Shown: positions 37,153 through 49,994 of the stretch, in pieces | Layout: each line of letters opens with the position of its first letter | Numbering within the stretch: the first letter of the stretch is position 1 | Source: Gymnopilus junonius | Taxonomy: Eukaryota > Basidiomycota > Agaricomycetes > Agaricales > Galerinaceae | DNA: 64,000 nt | Reading direction: 5' to 3' | NCBI GenBank assembly: GCA_015501075.1 | Contig: JADNYJ010000067.1 | Span: 1-64,000, forward strand | Made by a program: the position numbers and the translations under genes | Notes under the pieces: model-generated | Seen by the model: only the letters and a program-made list of their open reading frames with translations | Told to the model about the DNA's origin: nothing | Databases searched by the model: none

Positions 37153-38630
37153 ATGTCAATCTCTCAAGACGAGTCTCAAGTACCAGACATCGTTGACTGT
37201 GACGTCCTTGAAGCTGCGAAGGAAAATGTGCAGCCGCTTGCTACTGGTCGTCGAGTAACTGCCTTGTCTGCGATCCTCGCGACACCTCATGCACAAAGAG
37301 AAGCAAAATTATCTGCAACACGCAACCGACTTCGCATCAATGTGGAATTAGCTATGGATGACGAGGATGGAGACCCATTGGAAGCTTATTGCAGGCTGGT
37401 TAATTGGACGCTCGAGAACTATCCCCAAGGACATTCAGCAGAATCAGGTCTTCTCGAGCTTTTGGAGGAAGCCACTAGAATTCTAAAAGATGACAGAGGC
37501 GGACAATGGAGAGGCGACCTCAAGTACCTGAAGCTGTGGCTGCTGTACGCAAGTTACGTCGAGAAGCCGACCGTTATTTACAAGTTCCTGATCGCAAACG
37601 ACATCGGTACGGAGTTTGCGCTGCTTTATGAAGAGCATGCTGCCGTTCTTGAAAGAGATGGCCGGTGAGCAACCGTCCTTTCTTGCTATGAATCCTCTCG
37701 TTGATCCGGATGAACAGTCGAAGGGAAGCTGATGAAGTGTATGCGCTTGGTATAGCGAGGAAAGCATCGCCCTTCGACCATCTGGAAGGGAGATATGCCG
37801 ATTTTCAGAAACGGATGATGTCCCGCCTATACGCATCAGTTCCTGCTGAACAGCCGGCCGCGTCTACTTCTCAACGTCGCCAAGCGCTGGGCGTAGTTGC
37901 ATCGTCCGATACAGCACCCTCATCACACCTACCTTCCTCCTCAAGGACGACTTCTACGTCTACTTCTCGTATACCCTCTTCATCCAATAGTCGAATACAA
38001 GTGTTTGTCGACTCAACAGGATCAGAGGCATCGGAAGGCGCTGCGATGAACGAGTGGAATGATCTCGGCACGCGCAAGACGAGGGTAAAGGAAAACATTC
38101 CCGAGGTGAAGACTATGGCCGGCTCCAAACTCAAGCAACCGGGACGTTCTAAAAGGATAGCATCCAGTTCAGGCTCTGGGGCTGCCGATTCTGGCTCGAG
38201 GTCGAAGATTGTCATCTTCAGGGACCCAGAACCAGAAGACCTTCCACCTCCCCCTGCACGGGCTGCCAAGAAGGAATCCTCATTAAAGACATCTGCAGGG
38301 GCTTCAAGCCATTTGTAGATGAGAGTCAAGAGTCCGCGGCTGTGGTGCCTGGTACACCCAGCTTCACTCCCTACCGGGACGAGGTGAGTGGTCATTCCCT
38401 TTCATGGCCGTTATCGGATGGTTGAACCCGGTTTCCATCGCACTTTCTAGTCCGCGGTAGCCTCACCACCTGCCTCTGTCGTGCCTATTTCTGATTCCAT
38501 CATGAAGGTCAAGAAGGCTGATAGCAAGAGTGCACCTGGGCCCACGACTGAAGCAGAGGCCTTGCGCAAGGATCCCCTGAAAAATTATCCTCCAGAGGCT
38601 CTTGCGGGCTTGACTACTGAAGGGGACTGA
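37153..38630 (+). CDS. MAD3: Spindle checkpoint protein Mad3 (BubR1-like), one apparent frameshift
   Basis: Member of the mitotic checkpoint complex that inhibits APC/C-Cdc20. The start MSISQDESQ is followed by a KEN box at residues 23-25 (AAKENVQPL) and the Mad3/BUB1 homology region (DPLEAYCRLVNWTLENYPQG, YLKLWLLYASYVEKPTVIYK). Exon 2 (from about 37710) continues RREADEVYALGIARKASP and carries a second KEN (RVKENIPEV) near 38090. There is no kinase domain, as expected for Mad3. Near 38298-38301 a run of four G shifts the frame to an early stop at 38318. With five G the frame would continue into the conserved FKPFVDES segment, the last exon (from about 38452), EALRKDPLKNY, and a stop at 38630. 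The conserved downstream part argues that the true gene is intact. Confidence 0.85.
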
Positions 38631-39949
38631 TATTTTGTGTTTGACTTTCGAATCCTTCCTTCATGTGACCATACTACTACTCATGACTTGTATCTTTCCC
38701 CCTTCCATGCTAATACCCTCTAATGTGTCAATGTAGATTCCACAACCTTCTCCAATTGTAATGCTTTACTGCTAAAGAATATTCGCAGACATGGAAAAAC
38801 TTCTCTGCTTGAGCATGAGCAAGACTGATTTTCCATACTATCCAATCCATCGAGCGGATGGAAACCATGCCTTTCTTGGCCTTCAGACGTAATGGAAGTC
38901 GGACTGAGTGATTGCGGTTTCTTGCAGTAATTGATGGCTCCCTTGTTATTCACCGGTCGTGCTCAGAGTCTTGCAGCTGAGTTTCCAGAATCGATGAATC
39001 ATCGAAAAAACGTTCTCCACGTTACTTTTGTGATTTCGCAAACCGGGCTGCCGGTGAGCACTACAACTAGGCGGCCTGGCCACCAAGCTCCACTCTTCGT
39101 TCGTCGCTCTTTCGTTTCCGGCCATGCACCATGCTTACAAAGACCTCAGTTATGCTGTCCGAATCGATTCCGTTTTTGTCGTAATTTGTGGCTGATAAAA
39201 TGATGTAGTGCGGAAGAAGAGCTTGCAGCAAAGCGACGAATATGTCTGATAAAATAATGGTTCTTGATATGGATGATTAGTCTTTCCGCATTTCTCGTGC
39301 CGGTCAAGTTGGTCTGAGTCTAGAAGGGCAGTTGGGCGTCGCCACCTCAAATCTTAATTGGCACTTAAATTCCACTGCACTATACTACATAATGATCTGG
39401 GCTGGAGGTGCGTTTCTCTGCAGTCTCTCGACATTCAAGGGGCGAAGTCTATTCGAAAAGGTTCCAAAAGTCTATTCCGCTGACCGTTTACCGGAGGGCC
39501 ACAATGCGCACCACTAACCTAAAGTCTTCCGGGAAAGAAGTCTGCGAGAGCTGCACCGCGGACCGGCTTAAGTGAGTGTCGATGGCACCATCACCCATGC
39601 TCTAAGCTCCTCATCAACATGTCTCAGTGACTAGTGCGCTGACAGCGATACGCCCTCCCTAGGACCACGAATGGATTATCTAACGCTACCCTCTATCATA
39701 GAAGCCTAGGGGAATTGGCTTCGAGAAGTCCAACGAAATAAGGCCGCGGCCACCCAAGCATGACAGCGAATTTAATTCCCGTTCGTTGACGGGTGATCCC
39801 TTTACTTAAGACCTTCTATTAAATATTTGACGGGTGGTATAAAACGGCTTGGATATGAATTCAAGGGGACTCACTCATCAGCTGAATCTTGCCCCACACC
39901 CAGCCACCTTTCGACGTCAGGTCTTTACAGGAACAGTGCTCATAACAAC
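38631..39949. other. Intergenic, no gene recognised
   Basis: Several short frames lack domains or sensible splice partners. The right end near 39830-39945 is likely promoter and leader of the small secreted protein (gtataaaacgg near 39838). Confidence 0.4.
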
Positions 39950-40399
39950 ATGATGATCTTCCGATACTACGTCCTTGCAGTCCTTGCTCTTCTCCTCTGT
40001 TTCGTTCAGGCCGCTCCTGTGCAGAGTGTTATGAATTCTGCTGTCGAGCCTACGGCTTCTGGAGAGTCCTTCTTGCCCTTAACCAGGTATGTTTTCCCCA
40101 TATGCAACAAGTATGGACTGGATGTTGACGATCATTTTGTAGAGTGACGACAGGGGCCAAGGCATTCTTGGATGCATTCCAAAGCTACAGCAGACGGCTA
40201 GCATCATCATCATCGAATTATTCCTCTGCGCCTGCGCGCCACCGGCTTGGTCGTCGGTGAGTCAATGGCCTTTCGGTGGTATTGCATTGAGCCGGAACTC
40301 AACGACTTTATAGGCGTCATCCTTAATCCTGCGATGTCCAGTGAACCGAAACAAAAAACGATGAACGTGACGAAAGATTATGATATGACGCAAGAGTAA
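39950..40399 (+). CDS. Small secreted protein with dibasic sites
   Basis: Three exons (about 39950-40086, 40142-40258, 40313-40399) join to a protein of about 113 aa. Residues 1-23 are a clear signal peptide (MMIFRYYVLAVLALLLCF, then VQAAPV). The mature part is short and has no obvious cysteine pattern. It is Ser- and Arg-rich, with dibasic SYSRRLA and GRRR that could be Kex2-type cleavage sites. The C-terminal exon is polar (KTMNVTKDYDMTQE). The splices keep frame (AG|A and CG|GC). I do not recognise the family. Confidence 0.6.
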
Positions 40400-41019
40400 G
40401 TTGAACAGCTAACTCCTGGGGAAGATCTAGCTGACAGATATTCCTTCAGTTCAGAATAGACTTGAAGACTATAACGACAAGCACAATAGAGTAGAAGACG
40501 ACTTGGAGGATATATCTATTTTTATTTGCACGAGTTGTGACGAACGATATACCCAAGTATACCCAGAGAAGGTTGTAAAGAAGTCCAAATGAATATTTTT
40601 ATGACGATAGACCATGGTCATTTTCAAACCTTTGAGGAAGATACTATTAGAGGCATGTTCCAGGCACGCAAGTGTCGGCGAAAAGATGGTTTTTGGGTGA
40701 TGGTATCGTCGTGTACATCCAGAAAGGCCGCAAGCATGTCAAAGCACGAAAAGAATGTCGTAGAAGCTAGTGGGCAAAGAGTTTCCGAAGAACAATAGAG
40801 CCTCATGAAAATCAGACGCCATGATTGATTACATAAACTATAACAGGGCACAAATTTGCGGAATCAATTGTGCCCTTTGCCAGGCATCATCGTCGAGGCG
40901 GTCTTCAGTCAAGACTCTTCAGTCTTCCTAGGCGATACTCTTATCACCTATATTCATCTTTCTTTCTTTTTCTTTCTCTGAATTTCTCTCAAAAATTCCT
41001 GCAAAAATCAGTAATCAAG
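40400..41019. other. Intergenic / leader of the RNA-binding protein gene
   Basis: No gene is recognised. A pyrimidine-rich stretch (ttctttctttttctttctctg near 40960-40980) directly precedes the start of the next gene, as is common in fungal 5' leaders. Confidence 0.4.
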
Positions 41020-43938
41020 ATGGATCCCAGCTTCAATCAACAATTCCAGGAAACAAGCCCACGACCTCACCCGTACCTCCATGACCCCGTTTTATACATC
41101 ACTAACTTACCGCCCTATGTCTCTGATGAAAATATTGCCATGGCGTTCGTTGGTTTGGGCCCATTCAGACCGAAAATCCAACGCGACGGCTCCCCTAATC
41201 TTCTCTCAGGGATCGTTGAATTCAGATTTCTTGAGAAAGGTGATCTACAAATATTGTGTTCATCTCGTGTCATTCCGTCACTAATACTGGTTCTTTGTCA
41301 AATTGTAGCTGAAAAGGCCCTTGCGATTCTCCAGGGTCGCAATATACCAGAGCTTTCGACTCCCGTACCTCTAGTTCTATCACCATACCCTCCTACAAAC
41401 CCGCCTACACCTCTGCCGCCTCCTTCAGCCTTTCCCAGGCTCGTAAAGCAACTTCCTTCAGGCTTTACTGATTCTCAACTCTATGATATCTTCCGACCTT
41501 TCGGTGCTTTGGCGTCTTCGCGTACCCAGACACAGTTTGGTCCCGATGTCGGCATTGTCGAATTTTGGAATGAAGAGGACGCCTTCCGAGCTGAAGAGGC
41601 TATGCATTGCGCTGAAATTGAAGGACAGAATATATCCGTTCAGTTATATCAACCCAGACGCGCACCCAATCCAAGTGAATTCAATGTTGCTGCACCCGCT
41701 TTTGTTCCTTCGGGACTAGGTTACCCACCGTACTCACCACAGGTAAATTCTTGAATTTACATTTGTAAATACGGTGCTAAATTACGTCCGAAGCCCTACT
41801 CTCCTCCCCATGGAAGTCCCTACTCTCCTGTCCGATCTCCGGTTCAGCCTCAATCACCCTTCATTCATGGTCCTGGGCAGCAGGTGCAACTAGCTCCCCC
41901 ATCTGGACCTGGATCAAATAGCCATAGTGGTTTAATTGACCCATGCAACCTTTTCTGCAAAGTGTGTTTGATTCACACGACCTCTCGTTGGGAAAGGCTG
42001 ATAAGTTTCTTCCACAGAATCTGAGCCCGGAAATTGATTCAAACAGTCTCTTCACTCATTTCAGTCGGGTAAAACATTTCTACTTGCCGTCTCTTTCGTC
42101 AGTTACTTAAGCATCTTTCCTGCAGTTCGGTCAAATCGTTAGGTAAGAATGGATTTTCTTATCTCTGCTTTTCCTTCCCCCTAATTCATCGTCATAGTGC
42201 ACGAGTCATGCGTAACGAGAGTGGAGAGAGTCGCGGGTTTGGTTTCGTGTCTTATCATCAGCCTGAACATGGTGAGCTTTTATCGCAAGGTTGTTATAAA
42301 GGTAATCACACGTTATTCTCTAGCATCTGAAGCCTTGCGCGTGATGAACGGTGCGATATTGGGAAGCAAGCAAATCGTTGTCCGCCTACACGAGCCGAAG
42401 CAGCTCAGACAAGAAAAATTGGCTCATCGCTTTGCTCATAATGGTCATCCGAGAAGGACATCAAGCGGTGCCACAAGCCCAGCAGCAAGTGAAGCTGGCG
42501 ACTATAGCGGGTGGAATAGCCCTCGGGCGTATCCTCAACCTCTTGGATCCCCTGCTATGTCGCCTAAACCCAACTTCGAGCGTCCCGAGAGGGGCAGAAG
42601 AGGTTCTGGAAGTTATTATACTGTGAGTTAATTTTTTCTTCTTTCATCGTTTGCGATTGTCCCTAATGATGGTATCAGGCTGCCCTTAATGGCACACTAA
42701 ATGTTCCGATGAATTACAACTCACTGTCCACCCTCTCTCCCGTTGTACGGAAGGAAGTTCTTACTGGAGAGCTCAGTCGCCGTATCAAGGCGATGGACAC
42801 GGTGAACGATAAGGGTGTAAATGAAATTGTCGAATCTCTCGTCTCTCTGTCACTCAGCAATGTTCTGCAATACCTTGACGACTCGGAAAAGTTGAAGGAC
42901 AAAGTGGAGACACATAAGAGTATACAGACAAAGGAAGAAACACCTGAACAATCGCGATCGCCCTCCCGTCCCATATCTGAGGAAGCTTCACAAGATTCAA
43001 GAGTCGAAAACAACCCCGCCACTGCCAGCGCTCCGGAGCACCCTTCTACGCCAGTTTCCAGTCCATCAATATTGACCCCACCTCGCACATCCTCACCCGC
43101 AGGTTCCGTTCCTCCGATGTCAGAGAGGGATAGGATCTTCGCAGCGGTCTCCAAACTCGAATCGTCACATCAAAGTGAGCTTACGGAACTGATTATGAGC
43201 TTGCCCAAACGCGAGCGGGCGATGTGTCTCTTCAATAATGAGATTCTGCGAGCCAAGCTAGCAGATGCTAAGATGGTGCTGGAAAGCGAAGACGGAGAGG
43301 AACAGGATGGTGTCAAAGCCACTGATGCTCAATCTACAAAATCCGCACCAGCTCCTGTGCCCGTTACGCCCCAGGCAAAGAAGATCGTTCCAGTGTCGCC
43401 ACAGACGCCTGACCTGTCTTCTCGTGGAGCGTCTGCTGCGGCTTCGCCTGCGCCTGTTACTCCCAGTGGGAGTTCATCGGCTTCATATACAATTGCGTCG
43501 CTTGCTAAGCTGCCTGCGGCGGAGGTCGTTAGGCTTGCCAATTCGTCTTCTGCTACGGGTTTGCCTTTGCCCAAGGCTGATCCTTTGATTGTTCAAGCTA
43601 CTGATGCATTTATTGATGGGTTGATAGATAAGCCTGTTCAAGCGCAGAAACAAGCTGTTGGAGAGAAATTGTGAGGCGCATTTTCTTTCAAAAACTTTCT
43701 CCTTCCTTTGACTGATTGGATTCTTACATCGTCAGGTTCAAAGTTGTCAAGTCCTTGGGCGTAAAAGGCGCTGTAAGCCTGCATAACTTTTTTGGTTCTA
43801 ATATTTGCTTATTCCTGCTGCCAGCCTAAGATAACGATTGCGCTCTTGGATCAGGAAGACCTTCGTGCCCTTGCTCATCTCATGAACAGCTACACGCCAG
43901 TACTCAAAGAGAAGGCACTCACTATCATTCCCAAGTAG
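41020..43938 (+). CDS. Rrm4-like RNA-binding protein with three RRMs and MLLE domains
   Basis: About ten exons encode roughly 800 aa. Order: RRM1 (VLYITNLPPYVSDENIAMAF, near residues 25-100), RRM2 (RLVKQLPSGFTDSQLYDIF), and a proline/serine linker (PYSPPHGSPYSP). RRM3 follows (CNLFCKNLSPEIDSNSLF with RNP1 RGFGFVSY). The C-terminal half has three PABC/MLLE-like modules. These are near 42720-42910 (LSPVVRKEVLTGELSRRI), 43115-43280 (LPKRERAMCLFNNEILR) and 43640-43938 (VGEKLFKVVKSLG, EDLRALAHLMNSYTP). This layout matches Ustilago maydis Rrm4, which ferries mRNA on early endosomes along microtubules through MLLE contact with Upa1. The start was chosen at MDPSFNQQFQE; all junctions keep phase. Confidence 0.85.
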
Positions 43939-44747
43939 AGGGGGTTCATATTCGATCATCGCCTGATCTCATACATATTAATTCAATTCCCCAAACTTCT
44001 ATATGACCCATATCTATGGATGTCATGTTTCCCCCATAACTTTCACTCATCCTGTCCTTTGATCCTTGGGATCTTTCCCTGTAATTATGTTCCTTCGCGG
44101 CGCCGCTGCCTCTATTCCTGCCCCCAGGTCTTGATTCCTATCATGTCCTTCTTAAATTCTTATCTTTTTCTCTCCACTCTTGCCGCCTGGCATAGCCATA
44201 CTTTCGCTCGCACTTCCAGTTGATGACAAGATCTGGAAGTCCTTACGACCCTACATACACATCTCCTTTGCTTGCATACTACCTACTAGTTACATTACGT
44301 TACATACTTCCTCCCCTTTTTACATGGAAGATTCTCTTTGCTATCTTTTCACTTTTTCATCTTGCATCCACCATCGACTGTGTCCTAGCTCATTTTTCAA
44401 TTTTGTTCATATGTTACTCCCCTCGGAATTCTCTTCTTGTCTTTGTCCTTCCCTCTATCTTCTGTCTTTTGGTCTTTTGTCATTGCTCCCCTTACGACCT
44501 TTAATGTCAGAGTTTTGGTTTTTTTAAACAGCTCTAGGGACGAGTTCTAGCCAATTGAGAGATACAACTCCCGAATACATCTGTTCCGTGAGAATTATCC
44601 TTTTCTGGATACAACCCCTATGGCGGCAGTCGCGTCGCGCAGCAACAAAACTCAACCTGTTCCGCATCTCGTCGCCGATCGCAGCAACATCCCCCTTCAG
44701 TCGCCACTGATAATTTCCGTCAGGTATTGAATAGGTTATCCCACATC
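43939..44747. other. Intergenic, pyrimidine-rich
   Basis: The 3' side of the Rrm4-like gene and 5' side of the Aip1 gene, both rightward. From 43990 to 44520 the plus strand is strongly C/T-rich. No conserved coding frame is seen. Confidence 0.45.
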
Positions 44748-47399
44748 ATGTCTTACAAGAAAACTGGCTTGTACCCTCCTAATCCTATCACTACCCGCGG
44801 AGTTTCTACCAAGCTTAGTTCGAGCAAAGACAAGGTCGTATACACGTCCGGAAGGACAGTGCTGGTGCGTAATACTTTCCTTTAGTTATAATTGCTCTAA
44901 ACTTTATTCCCTTGCTCTTATAGATACGCGATCTTAAGGTCGGCGGATGATTGATCTCATCTTAAGGCCCCTTGCTGACGAGATCATGAACAGAATCCTG
45001 CGCTCACCACAGCTTACTCTGGACACATTCAGAATGCTACTGTTGCGCGTATCTCTCCGTCTGGATATTACTGCGCATCTGCGGACATTACTGGAAAAGG
45101 TCGGGCGATCTTCTGACTTCATCGCGGAGCAATCCTTTGATGCTTGGATTTCAATGTCAATCTAGTCAATGTCTGGGACGTTGTTGGAGAGGATCAAGTG
45201 TTGAAAGGAGAATATAGAGTCATATCTGGCCGTGTGTACGCTACCGCTTTTTTATGTGAGAGGGGCATCTTACTCATTTCATATTGACTACATAGAAACG
45301 ACCTCGCTTGGGACGGAGAAAGCAAACGAATCATCGCAGTAGGGGATGGCAAAGAGAAGTCAGTATCCATAAAACTTGAACCGATGTATAGAAACTGACT
45401 CTATGTATGAGTCTAGGTTTGGTGCTGCTTTTATGATGGACACTGGCTCATCTACTGGAGAAATTATTGGACATTCGAAGGTTGGACCTTTGGAACTACA
45501 ACTCTCCTTCTGTTGACCATCCCGCCTTTGCTAGGTCGTCAACGCAGTCTCTATAAGGCACCAAAGACCATTTAGGGCAGCCACAGCTGGTGACGACAAC
45601 CAAATTGTCTTCCACTCTGGTGCCCCTTACAAATATGAGAAGGTCGGCTCGAAGTGAAATTACCTCACAACGGTCTCTCTAATCCCATTTCCAGACGATC
45701 AAAACCCACACCAAATTCATTCAAGACGTGCAATACGCCCCTTCTGGAGACAACTTTGCCAGTGTGGGCTCCGATGCGAAGGTTTTCATATACGATGGCA
45801 AGACGGGCGACACAGTCGCTGAATTTACAGATAGTCCGCATAAAGGCACCATCGTACGTAAAATTGCATCCCTTGATTTCTCTTTGAAATCCATAGTAAT
45901 GGTTTATGACTTTAGTTTGCATGTTCTTGGAGTCCAGACAGCAAATCGTTCTTCACTTCTTCAGCGGATTGTACAGTTAAACTTTGTGAGTATAGTTCGA
46001 GGACCAAGTACTACGTCTCATTCCCATTTTTTCAATTATCAGGGGATGCGCAGACCCAGAAAGCAGTGACCACATGGACAGTCGGCTCAGGTGTCAATTA
46101 TCAACAAGTTGGCAACACATGGAGTGGCCAAAGCGATCTCGTCTCGCTCTCAATTTCCGGAGACCTCAACGTATTTGATCCCCGAACGGCAGACAAGCCT
46201 GTTCGGGTCCTCAGCGTACGTTTTTTGACAACACCCCTTTCCTGTCCAATTTGATTTACGTATGTTAAATCGTATGCAGGCTCCTCAAAGATCGGTGACA
46301 GCGATTGCACCGACTTCTTCCGGGACTTTTTTGACGGGCACGGCAGACGGCCGCGTGTATGCTTATTACCCCTCCACTCAGGAATCCAAGGTGTTAGAAG
46401 GCGAAGGTCACTCGAACAATGTTTCTGGACTTGCTGCTTCTAGCAAGGATGGAACAGTATACTCTGCTGGATATGACGATCGAGTAAGGGAAATATCGCC
46501 TGATGGTACAAGCTTCCTGTACAGTTCTTTATTGCCTTCCTTTGTCCAGTTTTCTGAACGTTTTCATCCCTATAGACCCGCTTCTGTCTCAACGAGCACA
46601 CAGCCAAAGTCAATCGCTGTAGCAGATGATTCTACCGTATTCGTCGCAGAAATTGGCGTCGTCGAGGCATTCCGATCAAACCAGAAAGTATTCGAGCAAA
46701 AACCATCATACCAACCAAGTGCCGTCGCTGCTTCTGCAGCCTCGTTGCCGTCGGAGGAGAGGCATGTCTTGTTTTTGCCTTCTAAACAACTCTGTGGCTA
46801 AATGGAGCTCGCGTCTTGACTTTTAAATTCTTAATTATATAGGACAGGAAAGTGCGTCTGAGTGAATGGGATGGTAAGGCTCTGAAGGAAGTTGCGGTCC
46901 TTGAGGGTAATCAAGGAGTTGTGTCAGCCTTGGCTTTCTCGCCCGACGGGAAATATCTGGCTTCTGGAGACGTAAGTTTCCGTGTTGTATCCTCTCAAAG
47001 ATCCGGCATTTAATCGTTCATACTTTCGTTTAGTCATCAGGAAAACTTATCCTTTTCGACCCGAAAGAACGAAAGGTAAATTTGGACTCACCATAAACCA
47101 ATATTCGGAACGTTGCTAAAATCGCTATACAGCTGGTAACCACTCGGTGGGCACACCACACCGCTCGCATCAACTCCCTCTCATGGACCGCCGACTCGGC
47201 GCACTGCGCCTCAGGATCGCTCGACACCCACGTCTACATATGGAGTGTGTCCAAGTTGATGAAGAACATACCCATCAAGAATGCCGGGCCTGGGGGCGTA
47301 AATGGTGTACTCTGGCTGGACGGCGGTAAGGGAGGCAAACTGGTATCATCAGGCTTTGATGGGGTTGTGAGGGCTTGGGAGGTCGTATTCCATACATGA
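44748..47399 (+). CDS. AIP1: Actin-interacting protein 1 (WD40), one apparent frameshift
   Basis: Cofactor of cofilin in actin filament disassembly, built as two WD40 propellers. More than ten exons: MSYKKTGLYPPNPITTRGVS at 44748, then NPALTTAYSGHIQNATVARI, VWDVVGEDQVLKGEYRVISG, RPFRAATAGDDNQIVFHSG, WTVGSGVNYQQVGNTWSGQ, GTADGRVYAYYP, FSPDGKYLASGDSSGKLILF and NIPIKNAGPGGVNGVLWL. It ends near 47399, a length of about 600 aa. Near 46739-46742 one base seems to be missing (GCA GCC TCG TTG; family frame needs L-V-A-V-G-G-E). The following intron at about 46762 then uses a GC donor (GAG|gcatgt) before DRKVRLSEWDG. Otherwise complete. Confidence 0.88.
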
Positions 47400-47706
47400 G
47401 AGCAAAGTACGTATACTGAGATGGATTGCAAGACAGAAGAAGGTATAAATCAGACCAGAGTTGAATTGTAAAAATATCACACATCCACAACATCTGGACA
47501 GAGGTAGCATAAATTAGCAAAAAGAATAGAACATTACAACTGGTAACGAGAGGGTCAAGACACGAGATGCATTATACTATATAACAAGAAAGAAGCACAG
47601 AAAGATATGACTAATGGAGCTGGTAGGGACAACACTGAAGACAGGGTTTTTATATGTAAGTAAAACAACAAAATGCGGCAAGAAAAGTGCGACGCTCAAC
47701 CCCCTT

Positions 47707-48947
47707 CTAAACCATATCCACATCCTGAGCGACGGCAATATCTACAGCGACGGTATCTGCATCGCCCATAAAAGCATCCAACTCCTTATCCAACTCCTCA
47801 GCCGTCTTGGCCTTCTTGGGTCCCTTGGGAGGTCCTTTGGGGGGTTTGGCAGCACGCGCAGGTCGACTTCGGACGGGTCCTCCAGCGAAGGCGCGCCTAC
47901 ACATTTACGGAGATGAAAGAAAAGAAGAAGGTGCTATGAGCGCCTTGCATGCTCGAATGACTAGTAAAAGTGAAAGACGCACGGGCCACTAGGAACTTTT
48001 GTGGTCGAGGTGTCGTCCGCACTGATTCGTTCGACGAGAGGCGGTTTCTCGATCCTGTTCAACAGCGAAGTCGTCGTGGGAGCGCTTGTTGCACGTTGAG
48101 GGGCACGGGGTGCACGAGGCGGGTTGAATGTGTCGTACGCGATGGACATCGGTTGGCCTGACCAGAAGAAAATGAAATTAGAATCACGCCTCGAAATATG
48201 AAGAATTGAAAAGAAACAGCAAGGATAACGAGAAGAAAAGCAAAAATAGTAAGTAACGGGAAGTAGCTAAGAAAAAAAGAATAAAAGGACGAAGGTTACC
48301 CTTGGCGAGATACCCGTCGAACTGCTTCTTGGCCCGCGTTGCCTCCATGGCGGTTTCGAAAGCGATGATGGCTGTTCCACTTGAGCGGCCGCTGCGGTCG
48401 TACTATTCGAGTCGAGTTGAAAGTTCGAGTTCAATTTGAGGTCCAAAAAATGGATATAAGCGTGAAGAGAAGCAAGTCGATTGATTGGCTTTTGGTTCTC
48501 TTAAAGGAGGTGAAATTCGGTGGCTTGTCGTACCCTAAGTAGAGGCTCGCGAATGAGCGTGCCTATTTGTCCAAACACGGCCTGAATGGTGGAAAGGACA
48601 GAGTGAAATGAGTTTGCAGTAGGAAAATAGTTTAATTACGCAGAGAACACGCACAATGAGGTCTTTGGGGGTGATTTCATAATGCAGGTTTGAGACCAAC
48701 AGCTTGTTGTTGATGCCAGCAGGGACGTGCGCAACGGGGGCGGCGCGATGAGCAGGTGCCGGTGCTCTTCCTCTGGCAGGTCCAGTCGGGGCTCGGTCGT
48801 GTAGCCATTGGCCCTCCGCATTTCCTCGTGCAGCTGGGCGCTAAAGGAAGCCACAAAAACGGGATTCGTTGAGACTTCCATACGATGACAGACTTGATAT
48901 GAACGTACTGCGTAGGGTTTTCGTTGACCAGGTCTGAATGAAGCCAT
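47707..48947 (-). CDS. YRA1: mRNA export adaptor of the Yra1/ALYREF family
   Basis: Nuclear RRM protein that links spliced mRNA to the export receptor. Six exons by my model. The N-terminus is MASFRPGQRKPYA (48947). An Arg/Gly/Ala-rich region follows (RAPTGPARGRAPAPAHRAAP). The RRM is split over exons: INNKLLVSNLHYEITPKDLI, AVFGQIGTLIREPLLR, YDRSGRSSGTAIIAFETAME and KKQFDGYLAKGQPMSIAYDT. The tail has basic stretches and the conserved C-terminal motif TAEELDKELDAFMGDA, ending VDMV at 47707. All junctions are consistent in phase. The N-terminus is less certain because the usual MDxSLDDII motif is not seen at this start; an upstream exon is possible. Confidence 0.85.
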
Positions 48948-49994
48948 TTGGAGGATAAAGAGAAAGGAAAGCAGAGGGTAAAAAAGCGGAGATGGTGGTC
49001 GACAGAAGAGAGCTGTCGCTGAACAACCAAGGACTTGCCGCTTATGTCATGAACATTCATAGTCAACGGCACCAACAAGGGAATAAACAATTCCTCTCTT
49101 CCTTTCATTCTGTTCATTGCCATTGCATACAAAGAGTTTTGTATTTTATTCTACATGACCTTTTTACTCAGTTGAATTCAGTACTTCAGTAAACGCCAAC
49201 TTGGAAATTAAAATTGGAATTGTCACAAGTCATACAGAATTACCTAAGTAATGAACAGTGTCCTAAGGTTAGGGTTAGGACCGCGTAGAAGCAAAAAAGA
49301 GGCCCGCCCAGCCAGAGTGGCCGAAGCGGGACAGGAAAATATTGAGACGGTGCATGAGCTAAGCCCATACAAACCGTAGACTCTCCCTGGGGACAAGGTC
49401 GCCGTGCTATGGGGAACTTCCACTGCCCATGAGCCCGGTTACATGAAGGAGCTCATGCCATCAAGGTAAGTATGAGGTCTTAGGTGTGGTGGAAGGGTTT
49501 ATATACGGGCGGTGGGTGCGCACGGACCATTATGAAGCGATGCACACGGTTACGAGTCACGATGGGCCTCAACATGTGGCACAGCCTGCGACTGCGCTTA
49601 CCCTCTCGACTCTGACTGACAGTAGACTGATGAATGTCATCTGTAGACTGTCGATGTACTTTCAACTGCGTTTCGAAACTCTCGCCTCAAATAAGCAGTA
49701 TGTTGCCCAAGATTATTCCAAGCCGAACTTCAGATAGCGCAGACCTTGAGATATTTCAGAGGATGAACGTTAACAGTCACCACAGTTGATACTTTCCTCA
49801 TGATCATCTGAATGTTGCAGTCTATCAGATATTTGCGATGGGTTCAAATGCAAGCGAGTACGGAGCCAGATTGAGTATGCCGAATGCACCTATGAAGCTG
49901 CGTATGATAGCAAAGCCGATGACTGCAGTCGTCTCTCATCAAGACAAGCAGATGACGGAAATGGGGGATATTATTAAGAATAGTAAAATACCAA
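48948..49994. other. Intergenic with a two-unit TTAGGG-like motif
   Basis: No gene is recognised. A short interstitial aaggttagggttagg occurs at about 49265-49279, too short to mean a former telomere. The right end is the 3' side of the mL59 gene. Confidence 0.45.

Noticed and set aside
34723..38630. Terpene biosynthetic gene cluster
   Set aside because: Only one biosynthetic gene is present; the right neighbour is Mad3 and no P450, oxidoreductase or regulator adjoins.
49265..49279. Telomere-like ttagggttagg
   Set aside because: Only two units, inside unique sequence between housekeeping genes; chance is sufficient.
49300..49410. A tRNA-like ccagagtggccgaagcggga
   Set aside because: It resembles the D-arm of Ser/Leu tRNAs, but no TTCGA T-loop or matching acceptor stem follows.
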